Source: Cristatella mucedo
Taxonomy: Eukaryota > Bryozoa > Phylactolaemata > Cristatellidae
Assembly: GCA_009760855.2 (NCBI GenBank)
Contig: WPIO01000050.1
Span: forward strand, 600,501 to 664,500
Length of the DNA: 64,000 nucleotides
Reading direction: 5' to 3'
Shown here: positions 44,301 through 57,343 of the stretch, one piece after another
Layout: the number at the start of each line of letters is the position of its first letter
Position numbering within the stretch: position 1 is the stretch's first letter
Position numbers and translations under genes: made by a program
Notes under the pieces: model-generated
What the model was told of the DNA's origin: nothing
The model's database searches: none
What the model saw: only the letters and a program-made list of their open reading frames with translations

Positions 44301-47300
44301 GCAGTTAAGTTTTGTATAGCGCCCTCACAGCCTAAGCGGCTTTCGGTTCGAATTCGGTAGCCAACAGACTTCGTCTCACGCAACAAAGAGAAAGTGGGAA
44401 GCATGGCAGAGTCAGTAGAGCAGTAGGTAGTGATTAGCATGGAAGTAGCAGCTCAGGACCGCTGAGAAGGATGAGCCATAGATGGCAGCAGAAGAGTAGT
44501 TGTCGTTGCGTAAGAATTGTGGAAGTGAGTTCCACAGTCTAGCACCTGCAGAGTTCAAGCTTCTGTCGCCAACGGTCTTTAAGTGGAGGAATGGAACAGC
44601 TAATTTACTGTCCACACAGGACCTGAGGGCACTTGTTTGGTGCTGGTGCAGCAACTCAGCCAGTTGTCTAAACTGAACCGTGCGTGATAGCCCAGGACGT
44701 TATATGCTTGCTCTTTAACACCGAGGTCGAGGGTTCAAATACTGCAGGGGGCGATCCTTTATTGCCAACTGCAAGCAGTGATGATAGCCGTTAAGGTTCT
44801 ACTGCCACAATACAAATGAGGCTGTTAAATCAGTATTATTATTCTTACTATGATCATTATTAAAACGACTGTGAAGTAATAGCAATATACAGCTGAGTCG
44901 GGGTATTTGGCCTACATGTTTATTAAATTCACTGTACATAAATAGCATGATTACAGCAGGTTGCAGTATTAATTAATTTTCTTGTATAGCACAATCTGAG
45001 TCTTTTAGGTATGTACGTCATTTTAGGTAGCATCGCCGATATTTTTTAGCGCGAGTTTACTGAGAAAGAGACACAGAGAGAGAAACAAGAGTAGCACGAG
45101 AATTAAAGATACAAAAGCACAATTCTCACAACGTCCGTCCACCTACCTTGTCACAGAACGTGTTGCACAGCAGCTGTTCATGCGGCGCTGAAGGTCGACC
45201 ATCTTGCAAGGCACGCGAGGCACGCGAAATGACAGCCACCATGGCATAAATATCTATGGCAGAGTCAGCTATCCTGTTGAGCAAAAACTGCTCCTCTGCA
45301 ATCAGAGAGCAGTGTCAGTTTTGTGATAAACACACAGATGCATTATCAAGAAATGTAATCCCAGAACGAGTAAAAATGCATCAAGTTGACAGCCTAGTCA
45401 GAAACTGTAGTCAAAATATCGAGTCAGCTCGATGGGTCGAATCTTATAAATCTACTCTTCTTAGCTTTCCAACAGCAGTCCCATTAAGCAAACTTATATC
45501 TGAAAACAGATCCTTGTTTTCTTATGCTTTTACAAGAACCACTGGAACGAGTGCTCAAGTAACAGTGTACACCAGCTGATTTTCTCTAAGGTAAAGGTAA
45601 GAACCTTTTCATGCTGCAGGTGTCATAACCACTGGGTAGCTTCATCCAAAAAGCCACCGGCTAGCCTGAACCAAATCGAAGTCACGTGCCAACAGGTGAC
45701 TTTTCTGTCAGCGCCCAGTGTGCACTCACGAGTTCACTTGTTTAGTAGGGCTAGCGGCTCGAAGTGCCACAGTCAGCCTACTGGCCTATTACTTATCAGG
45801 CTGAATGAGGAGTTCCCACCCCAAATAGTGTGCATCTTTGATATACAACTGTTGTCACACCCCACAGCCAAATGTTCCAGTATAAAAGTGTTCCAGTATA
45901 AACAGGCTTGAGTCATGCATGCCTGCTGCAAGGGCACGCGACTTACAATCCAACCAAAGAATACTATTTACCTTCACACGCCACTAGATACGATCCCTGA
46001 ATGGCTGCAGGCAAGACCTGCCGCAGACATACGAGGATACAGCACCTACGCTCACACCGGTGCTCACACAGCCGCCATTCAACAGGCCCATTTCTATAAC
46101 GCCACCTCTGGCTAGATTCGCACAAAGTCGCCTGTCGCCGGCGGCTGCCTAGCACGCACCGGCGCGAGCTGCGCGCGGATGCTGCGCTAGGGAGGCAGCG
46201 CTGCTGCGCGTTCAAGTGCCGCCGCGTCGTCGCGCGGCAGCCGCCGACCTGCGATTTTCTTGCCATGCGAGATCAGCAGGTCTTCCACGCTGGCGCCGAA
46301 CTCGGCGATCGCACCAGCCACCTGAGCTCGGAGAAAAGCGCGCGCTCAGGCGCGCAGGGTGGCGCCCCCAAGAGTAGCAGGCTCCTGGCCGGAGCCCGCT
46401 ACTCTTGACCGGGCACGCGCGTCCGGAGGGCTTGGCCGGCTCGTGGGAATGCGGAAACGGCGAAAAGAGCAGCCCGAGAGGTGGGAGAGGAAAAACCTTC
46501 CGGGGTCTCTTCTCGCGCCGCCGCTGCCGCATGCGTGACCTCTGCATGCGAGAGAGCGCCTCGAGGGCTCGCTCACCTTGGCCGAGGCGTCGGCCAGAGC
46601 CGGGTGAGCGCCATCCAGGGTCGAAGGCCCGCCGGCGCTGAGACCGGCTGCGCGCCGAGTCCTGGCGACGAGCTTGCCCGCGACCAGGCCCGGGTTGGCG
46701 AACGGGTTCTTCAGCGCCTTGGCCACGTCCTTCAGGTAGCCGCCGGCGTGCTGCAGAGATGAGCAGGCAGACAGACGGCTCAGGCGAGCAGACGCAGGCA
46801 CCGGGAAGCACGCCTCGAGCTCGGCCAGCACGGCTGCCTGCTCTTCGCCTGGCAGAGAGCCAGGAGGAGGGCAGGCAGCTCTGTCAGCCAGCAGTCGCCT
46901 CAGAGACTGCAGTGGCAGCGGTGCAGCGACAGCAACCCTCGCTTGAGCTTCAAGGCCGACTGTCGTCGGTGCAACAGCTTCCGGCAGCTTCATTTATTTA
47001 TCGAGCTTTATTTATATTTATTTAGCTCAATTTATTTAGCTTCATTAGCAGTTTTATTTTGCTTCAGCGACAGCAGCGCCACCTTTTATTTTCACTGACT
47101 AGGGCGGTGGCCAGCGGCAGCCGCTGCCGCCCAGCTGCACTGACAGCAGCCGCTTTGTCGGTGGCGCGGGCCACATTGCGAGCTTCTCCTGCCACCGCCA
47201 CCAGCTGAGCGCATGAGGCTGGCAGCGGCAGCAGCAGCAGTAGTCGAGGCCGCAGTACTAACCTGGATGCCGGTGAGTGCCACGAACAGGCGAAGAATGT

Positions 47301-50300
47301 CGTTGGTGCCCTCGAATATGCGGAAAATGCGCAGATCACGCATCACTTGCTCCAAGCCGGCCGACTTCATGTAGCTCGTGCCGCCCATGATCTGCATCGC
47401 CTCGTCGACACAGAACCAGGCGCTCTCCTGCGGGCGGGTGGAGACGTGAGACCGCAGACCGAGCTTAGCCGCGCCTGCGCTGGTGCAGCAGCACAGCCCT
47501 TTTCACGAGCCGGGCGACCGTGTCATAACACTTGCCTAAGAGGCAGTTGGAGAATGGACGGTCGGCACGGGGTGGGGTGGTGGGGTGGTGGGGCTGAGGG
47601 GGGCCAGCGGAGCCGGCGGCCATAGCCGAAAGCCTATGGCCGGCGAATGGCAGCTCAGCCAAGCCCGGCGTCATTCAGATCTGGCCCCAGGCTAGGGCAG
47701 ACTAGCCTCGAAAGCTCCTCATCACCGATGGGACAGTCGGCGCTCGGCAGGGACGACGCAGGTGGGGCGAGGAAGCTGGAGAAGACACGACATGAGAGGC
47801 AACGACGAGGAAATGGAGGAGCTGGACATTTGAGCCAGGGATGCCCCAAAGATGGCGCCACAGTCGGCCGCCTGCAGCGCAGAGCCCTCGCGGGCCAGAG
47901 GCGGCCGCTGAGAGCGGCCAGCTCCACCCTGGGCCGGCGCACCGCATACCGCCACCGCTCGGCACTGCCATGCCCCAAACAAGCAGCAGCGTCGCTAGCC
48001 CCCCTTCTCGACTGAGGCAGCAAATGATGCCAAGATGCACGATGACGATGATGCGGCAGCGGCGCTCACCGAGCCGTAGATCTTGCTGATGGCTGCCTCG
48101 ATCTGGTATTCCTTGACGCCTCGGTCCATGTTGGCGGCCAGCATGTACGCTATGGACTCGGTGGCGTAGTGCCGCAGCGCCATGTTGGCCAGCTTCTCCT
48201 GGATCGCGCCGTACTGATCGATCGTGCTGGTGAACTGCTTTCGGCTCTTCGCAAAGTCGGTCTGGCAGAGGAGGAGAAGGAGAAGAAGGTGAGAGCAGTG
48301 GACTCGAGAGAGGCGCATGTCGCTGCGGCTGCGAACGATCGGCCAAGGGCACCGCTAGCAGGGATCCCCGGGCTTGAGAGTAGGGATTGCTGCGGCGGCC
48401 GCGGTCGGGCCGTTTGCATCTAAAGAGGTCGCTGCGGACAGAGCTTCCGGGCAGGTTCGCTCGAATGCGATCGTCGGCGAATCCCCCTCGGTGCCAAGCC
48501 AAGCCGAGCGAGCTTCGAGGGAGACAGTGCTCGATGCAGGCCGTGCCTTCAGGTGAGCACTGAAGGGATAGGTTCGGCCTGCTTCCGGCGGCTTCTCACC
48601 GCTTTAGCTATGGCCGACCTCATGGTGCCCGAGAGCGCAGCAGCCATGCCGAATCGGCCGTTGTTCAGGATGTTCATGGCGACCTTGAACCCCTCGCCGA
48701 CCTCGCCGAGCACGTTCTCGACGGGAACCTTGGTTTCCTCGAAGTACACCTCGGCCGTGTTCGAGCACTTGATGCCCATTTTCTTCTCGGGTGGACCGCT
48801 TAAAGTGAAAAAAACAGAGCCCGAAAAACGGTCGGTGAACAAAAATGTTGTCGACACGGTAATCAATGATAATCATAGATAGTGTTAACACGTGACCGTA
48901 ACCAAAATCGATCGCTATTCAGAAGCTTTGCAACTCGCTGTATGAGAAGCAATAAGGAATAAGGTCAACGACAACCGAGGCATCCTGCTTAAAAACGCAA
49001 AAAACATCCAAGTATAACGCATACACAGGCATGCAGAAGCACACGAGAAGACGGGTATCGAAGCAGCTGGCTAGAAGGATTGCCGGGCATAGACATGCAC
49101 AATCAAGGGAAAAGGGCAAGTAAGAGGGTACACGTGGGTATACAGCTTCTTTTTGAACGATGTCATATGAAAAGGTGACTCGACATCAGTCGGGAAAGGT
49201 GCATCGAGCTCTGGTCTGAGTTGTAGCTGAAATAAGGGCGATCTCAGAGGGAGATTTGAAGCATGTTTTTTAAGGGGCAAAATCAATCGACCAGGGTGGA
49301 AAGGAAGTTTGTTGCCATGGAAGGCACGTGACCAGACACTAATGCAGTCAGACTAGGTAGATTAGAGCGAGACAGCAAAGGAACCCAGAGGCGAGTAACA
49401 GGATCGTCAAATCGACAGGCTGCTTGCTAGGCAGCCAGTGAAGGACATTGAGACCACGGCAGCCAGAGGGCGAGTCACCACCCCCATTCCGCCGCCAGCC
49501 GTCGGCAATAGTAGGCGCCATTTGCTTCTGGCACGATCGAAGCAAGGCGGCTGAACTGTGGCAAGCAGTCGTCGGATCCAGCCAACGGGCCGAAAGCGCA
49601 GCTACTGGAGTCGACCGACATCCGACCGGCTCAATGAGTGCGCCGCAGCACGTGACAAAGCAGCTCGATTCACTCACGATGTGACGCCACCAAACGAGCG
49701 CTCCACGATGAAGGCCGTGATCTTTTCCCGCGTTTCGCCGGTTGCAGCGTTCTTTACTGGAGTCTGCAATTGCGCACGTGCGTGCGCGAGACATGCAGAG
49801 CTCGGGCGCAAGAGTTGAGGAGAGCGAAATCCACGCGACGAACACGGGCGGCCCTGTGCACCTTGGCAAAGACGGTGAATATTTCGGCAATGCCACCGTT
49901 GCTGATCCATATCTTGCTGCCATTCAAAATGTAGTGCTTGCCATCGTCGGACAGCCTCGCCTTGGTCCGAATAGACTACAGCAGAGAAAGTGAACTTGGA
50001 TAGCATCAGATGAAAGGCCTCAAGCAGTGACGCCTTTCTTTCTCTTTCAGAGACCAGTTTTGCTCGGGCTTGCACTTGCCCAGCATGCAGCAGCAGTTGT
50101 AGAAGTGGCATCAGCAAAGGCAGTAGCTGCTGCTTGGCAATTGCTTCAGCACTGCTGCAGGTGTGCGAGCCGTACATGGCCCAGCCTCAAAGGCAGTGCT
50201 GGCTACCCAATTGCCAAAGTGCAGGTCACCAGGTGGTTAGGCAAGATGATACATACACAACCGCATTATTTTGCTCGAGGCGCTCACGAAGAGTGCAGCA

Positions 50301-53300
50301 AATACGAAGTCGGCAGCCCAATCGGCTACATTTCGATTCGGTTTTTTTCTTAGCACCAGCAACTGAACCTCATTCACAAGCTTGATCGTTTCAGGATCGC
50401 TGGCTCGCGATCGCTCAAAGTGGCAGCAGAGCCTCAGCGGCTGTCACAGCAGCTTACTACGTGCCATCAAGACGTTGGGTGACTAGAGAGCACCTCCTCG
50501 CAGACAGATCTTACTCTTTGCAACGCGGGCGGGTAAGATGATGCTACCAGTGCTAGTTTATTGCAAGGAGGATTTCATTCTCAAGCGACCCTAGAGAAAG
50601 AGGGGGCCAGCAGAGCAGAATTACCGAGCAAGCTGTCAGGCCAGAGAGAGGAACTGCATGACGACCTGTCACTGATCAGATGGAAACCTCCGCTATCTGC
50701 AGGGGCTCAAAACTACCACGATGCCACAATCGGCCAATCGGATCGATCGTACGAGTCTGTGGTGCAACACTACGGACTGCTGGGGTTTCGTTTTGGTTAT
50801 TTTTCTGCATGAGCTAATTGGCTAGATGCAAATTTCGTTCTCATAGGGTGCCACAGAAACGTGTCATTGCCAAGTGACGTCTGCTCGGAGTAAGCCTGCT
50901 CAATTGACATCTCGGACTAATGTCGTTGCATCATGGCGATTGCAGGTGATCGATCACGTGATTGCACTCTGGCAGCCAAATACAAATGCTAAAATACTAA
51001 TAATAATACATTTGTGTAGCACCCTCAGATAACTTAATCTCTTTCTAGGCCATTTACGTTTGCCGCAAAGGAAGCATGATCGAATCGTTAATTGTAGCAT
51101 GCTCAACGTCAACAAGCATAGCCTGGTTTGAGGCAACATGCGCAGTGTCAGCACACATCAGCATGCAAATGACTAATCACAAGAACCAACTAGATGCTGT
51201 AATAAATCGATGCTTTTAGCTACTTTGTAGATGTGGACAAGTCAGGAAATGTTGTAACGCCATTCGGAAGTGAGTTCCAAGCTTTGGGAGCACACAAACT
51301 AAAGGCATGGTCTCCAGAGGATTTGAGTTTCGTACGAGATAAAGGCAAAGTAATAGATTTCGAACAGTGGGAGGTATGATGCTTAGCCTGGTGATGAAGT
51401 AGGTCTGATAGGTAGGCTGAAGTCAAAGAATGAAAGAATAATGAATAGCGATAACAAAATAACAATGAGCCCCACTGCCATCCATCCTCTACCCCACCCC
51501 TAAAGCTCAGTCTCAAGCCAGAAACGAGAGGTTACTAAACTGGTCAATTGCTGTCCTTGCAGCACAGCGAGCTACGGAGCAAGTGAGGCAGCAGCAGAAG
51601 GCGGCAGTGGCGTCACTCACGTTAGCGTCGGAGCCGCTGGCCGGCTCTGTGAGTGTGAACGCGGCAAACACTTCGCCAGCAGCCAGTCGCGGCAAGTATT
51701 TCTTCTTCTGCTGCTCGTTGCCGAAGAGCAGTATGCCCTTGAACCCTATGGACTGGGAGCACGAGAAACCAGCTGATAATAACGTCGCGCACCGCACAAC
51801 ATGGCCGGGACAACGACCACAGCCGGCCAGCCTCGTTGACACTTGAGCGCGTGCAGTTACCAACATCATTTTCAAATTTGATTGTGATTTCACATGACCA
51901 ATCGGTTTAGTGAGGTGTGACACCGGATCGAGAATCGCCGGGAGCTGATAGCGCAGTAGCTTTTAAGACGACAAGGCAAGCAAAAACAAGCAAACCCGGC
52001 AGATTTTTCCCTGCACACATCAAGGGCTAGTAGGGCTTCCCACATCAAAGGCATGCTGTCCTTTTTTCCCATTGGCCGAATTTCCTTCTGCCAATCAAAG
52101 TCATTGCAAACAAATAATACAGAAAACAATGCTGCTAGGACTTGTTCAAAGCATCCGTTCACTGCCTGACCGTAGCAGATCAGACAGCCTATGGACATAG
52201 GAGTGCTTGCCGGTTGTTCCACCTCGTGGTTCCCCAGGCACCTGCAGAGCTACACTGCCCACCAAAGGTTTGTAGGCTTGCGGTCCATCGATCTGAATGA
52301 GTTCGGTTGCTGCTAATGCCCATATTCAAGTCATTGTGCACTGCAATATCGTTAAAAATGGTAACAGCTCCGTCAGTTTTTGCATTAGTTGTAGTTTGCT
52401 ACGTTTGGCTTAGCAAATAACTGCATTAACCAGCAACCGAGTCAAGTGTTCCAATGTAAACAGATGGGCATGCGTGGTCACGTGACCAATTCTACCCACC
52501 TCCCTCTCTTGGATGCCATCCAGTAGAACCTATTGTTGGCCCATTTTATCACTGACAATGCCTCCACCAATGATGAGCTATGCTACCCGGATGTCTAACT
52601 GACCTGTCAGGCCAGCCACATTGAAGGTCACTACTCGATCAGAACATGCCTCCAGTTACACAGCTTACTGAGGATAAAGAGCGGTTTTGAAGTCGACATA
52701 TGGATATGGCCGTTAAAACCAAGAAATTACAAGCTGAAGATCGGAGGGTACTGTTAGGAACATTATTAGGAAACATCCGGTCGATGGTAGCACAGAGGCA
52801 CTGCCTCAGGTTGCCCTCAAGTAACTTTTCTGAGGAAGGACCGGCTCCTCAAAAGCATGGCTCTGAAGGACATGTTTGCCCTTTGCTAAAATGCACTGCC
52901 AGAGTCTCTACAAAGCTACAGGAACGACCATAAGCCAAAATACCACGAATAGATGGCTTAACGAACGAGGACTGGTCATTCGAGTGGCCGAGTCCGAGTC
53001 GTCGTTGTTGACTGTGAAGCACAAAAAAGCAAGGCTGCATCTGGCTTGCTGATCCAAGCCTGGTGGAACAGAGCCTTTTAGACTGACGAGTCCGAATTTG
53101 GTCTCTCTGGCTGCGGCAACAGAAAGCCGGCAAATCGGTCAAGCATACGTGGACGCTTGTATGAAAAAAAGATAATGAAATTCGGTGGTGGACTTGTAAT
53201 CGTTTGGGCTTGGGTCTCAACTTCCGGCGTAGGCCAGCCATCTGCACGGGATTCAAGGAATCATGAATCAAAATGCCTACGTCGACATCGTGCAGAATTT

Positions 53301-56300
53301 TGGCTTGCCATCTGCTAATGCTCTGTTCGGCCTCGATTTCGATTGGCAGCATGACAACGATCCGAAGCACACAGCTCTAGCAGTTACACAGTTTTTCCCG
53401 AACCCTGCTGACTACAGCTTCGAGACAGTTATGGTCATGCAATGGCCAAGTCAAAGCTAGGACTTGAACCCAATATGACATATGTGGAAGGAAGTTGAAC
53501 AAGCTATAAGGTTCATGGTTCTAAGGCGCACGAAACCCGATGAGTTGATTAATGTTTTGAAGGACTGCTGGGCATTAATTCTCCACAAGTATGCCAGAAG
53601 CAGGTGGAGTCAATGTCAAGACGATTGGGCAAAGTTATCAAAAGTCATGATACCTCGACAAGTTACTGATTGCACGTAATTGCACATAGTTCTTAGCATT
53701 TCTGCACAATACAAACTGCTATAGAGTCGGATCAAATGTAAATCGCGTTTTGTGTAAAATAGCGTACTGGTAGCAGGTGCGTAGAAAATTTTGGAGGACA
53801 GCATACTTGTTTGCCATTTGTTTTCCAGACCAATTTGGGCTGCAGGTTTAGCTTTGCTGACTATCCGTGACCTTACTACAAGGTGCAAACGTGTGCTTAT
53901 TAACATCTTCCTGGTGTTGCTCAAATGCATTCCTGGCTGTGCCGACTGCTGCCAGGGTTCTTGACTTAGATCCTTCCCACAGGAAACCCATTCACTGCAA
54001 GCGAGGTTAAAAGTGACATGTGCTTAGTATTCATAGCCTTGCCTCTAGCCGTCAGGTGTGCTCTCCTTCAAGCACTGCTGTGATTCACTTTAACTCTGTG
54101 GTAATATGGCCAACTACAACCCGGTGGCCAATCTTATTAGTTTGCCTTGTGAACACTGGGTTCAGCACACGTGCAATGACCCACCCCCAAAACATGAGAA
54201 ATAACTTTTGAAATCGCCCTTGACCTCATTACTTTTACCGAGACCTGGCTGACTCGACTAACTGCCAGACCATAACCAAGCGACACAGTTACGACTGTTC
54301 TTTCTTTCATTCACCAAGATCATTTAAAATGGTACTGGTGTTGCCAATGTTGCACGCTCCTCAATTAATTTCAAACCATTTGCAGTCTCTTCGAAGCAGT
54401 ATTTCAAATATGTTGCTTTGAGTCCCTCATCTAACAGCAAGCTGCTAATGGTGGCAGTTATCTATCACCCCCCCAAGTATTAAGCCCTTCATTTAGGATT
54501 TCCTGACTGCATGTCAATACTGTGTGCAAGAAATCGTCCCTGCCAAATTCTGGGTGACTAGCATGCATTTCGAGGTCTTAACTGATGCCTAAAGTGCCAA
54601 ATTATGTTAACTGAGTCACCTATTTCTCTTGAGGCTCATGTGCATGACCTCACTCACAGCGAAGATCAGACACTCAACTAAATATGCTCCCATATTTCAT
54701 ATTATCGTCTCCTGTTATCACAGGATTCTGCATATCTGACCACCACAAGAGGATCTCATTCAGTCTGCAGTTCGTGCCATCCTTCGCATTCCAAATCACC
54801 CGAGAATCTCATGCCTTAATACCCCTGACATTGATGTGGTTTGAACTAAAATATCTTTCTTGCTGCCTGAAGCTCAATCCTTCTTCCGACTTGTCCTCAT
54901 TAGTAGAATGCTACAAAACGGCACTAGCAGACAATATTGACAAGCATGCACCTGACTAATCACACTGTGCACTCTTGCCCACATGGCCTATGGTTTACCA
55001 GACATAACTAGCTAGGTCTACTATGCCCAGGTTAAAGCTTGCATTCGGCTCTGCTAGCACATTTCCTGAAGAGTCTGCATGTAATCTAGATGCCTCATTC
55101 TAGCACAAGACCTTTCGAGAGACGATCAAATTGGCTCCGCTGTCAAATCAGCCTACTTTCACCTAACTAACATCGCGAAAATTCGGCCACAACTTCTTAG
55201 CACTCTTAGATTATAGGCGCTTCGCAAACCAAAGGCAACGTCAGCTGATCCAGACGTGGATCCAGGGCAAAGCAGGCAGCACTAATGCACATCCCGATAT
55301 GCTCGAGCCTCTCTCCCAGTCCAGGCAGCAGCTGCTGTCACAAGGCGTCCGTCGCTAGGCAGCGCTCTAGCTGGCACCAGTGCCATGGTGTGCGCAGCGC
55401 CATGGCGGCTCACCTGATGCGCTCCCAGCGCTATGCCGACGCCGAGGTCGTGCGAGCCGACGATTTCGACTATGCGAGCGTACTGTGTGTTGCTGAGCCC
55501 CACTCCGCCTGCAAGCACCAGCGGCTGAGCCGATGAGCTGAGCTGTTATTGCTGCCACTGAGGCTCTAGGCTAACTTCCCTCTGCTGCCGGGGGGGGGGG
55601 GGTTGGGGTAAATGGCTTGGCAGCAAACGGTAGAGAGCCTGAGCCTGGCCGAGGCAGCCGGCAAAGATCTGTGCAGCCACTGCCCATTAAATCCAGAGAA
55701 AACCAGTAACAAGACAGAAATCCCAACAGCAAGAGGACAGGAAGTGGGTGCCCAGGTCAGCACAGGAGGCAAGGGGTAGGTCATGGGGGCGTGCAAAGAT
55801 ATTAGTACATGCGTGAATGCATCTGGGCGCCACCTTGGCTGACCCCGAATGATATCGGTTGACAAATTCACAAAATTGCTCATCCCGCCAGTCACCACTT
55901 TTGCTCCCTTAATATATAATATATATAATTCATTTGCATAGGGCCCCAAGAGAACCTAATCTCTAGTCAGGCACTTCACATGTGCCTTGGGACTCGAGCC
56001 CACGACCTCAGCCAGACCTTGGTCGAGCAAGCACCTTAGGCGCCAGGACCGAACCAGCTTGGCACTCTGAGGTGGCGATAACCAACAGCAAGTCTAGCTG
56101 AGAATCACGACAATGTTCGTTTGGCTAAGAGTTCCCTTTCCAAAATAAAATTGCTGCATTTTCTGTGTGAGCTAGGAGTGTGAGTCATACGTGCTATGTC
56201 TGAATTATCAAGCTCGCTATCAATAATAATAATGCACTTGATAAAGCACCCTCAGAAAACTCAATCTCTATCTATCTAGGTGCTTTACATTTGCTGCAGA

Positions 56301-57295
56301 GGGAATTACAATTGAATGGTGAGTAATATCATGCTTGATAAACTAACAAAAGAAATAACATGGTTAAGGGTGACATGCACATGGTCACCAAGAAATTGTG
56401 GTTAGTGGCAGCATGCACAGTGTCAGCACGCGCAAGCACATCAAGGACGAATCACAGGGACCCACTAAAGGCTGTCCTAAATAGGTCTGTTTTAAAGTTC
56501 TTTTTAAATGTAGTCAGGTCAGGGGATGCAGGTCGGAAGGGAGTTCCAGGCTTTGGGAGTATACGAACTTTTTGCATGGTCTCCAAAGGATTTGAAGTTT
56601 GTATGAGATATGTGCAGACTGTTGGATTCCGAAAACCAGGTGGTACGATGCTTGGCCTGATGGGGGAGTAGATCTGATGGATAGGCTCGAGCCAAAGAAT
56701 GAAGGGACCTAGAAGTGAGCGACAAAACCCGAAGTCAATCTGTTGCTTGACTGGTAGCCAGTGCAGGTCGGCGAGAAGTAGAGTAATGTGGCAACTGCGA
56801 CGCTCACGACAGACAAGCCTAGCTGCTGAGTTTTGCACCAGCTGCAATCGCCTGATCGCACATGCTGGTAGGCCAGTAAGCAGTAAGTTGCAGAAGTCGA
56901 GACGGGATGTCATGAATGCATGGACCAACTTGGAAGTGGTATCCTTACCTAAACAAGCCCGAATTTTAGCAATGTTATGAAGCTGAAAATAGGCAGATTT
57001 GACTGTGGAGCTGATATGGTCGTCTAATGAGAGGTTGCTTTGGTATATAACACCTAGATTTCGAGCTGATTTAACAGAGATATGCTGGCAAAGCCAATTC
57101 TGAGCGTTGGCCTTTCCAATTTATCAATTGAGGCCTATTTATCCCCAGTTGAAATGCTGCAGGAGATGGGAGACTCCAAATCTTGAGCTTTTTCACACTG
57201 CCTCGGCAAGCAACTGGTCGCCTGCTTTTTTCGCTAAGACTGCAGCTGATAGATGCTTACTGCTCTGCAGGTACAAGGCTGTCGTGCTCACGTTG

Positions 57296-57343
<48 letters not shown>

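Noticed and set aside
45964-46993. Minus-strand frames of 199-215 codons around ACADVL exons 13-14
   Set aside because: One of them contains exon 13 in frame but reads through introns at both ends; homology to VLCAD stops precisely at the splice sites.
47702-48502. 266-codon minus-strand frame
   Set aside because: It runs through ACADVL exon 11 in a different frame and through introns on both sides; the homologous frame is the other one.
52430-53800. Terminal inverted repeats for the Tc1/mariner fossil
   Set aside because: No convincing inverted match was found by eye on either side, so element boundaries are left approximate.
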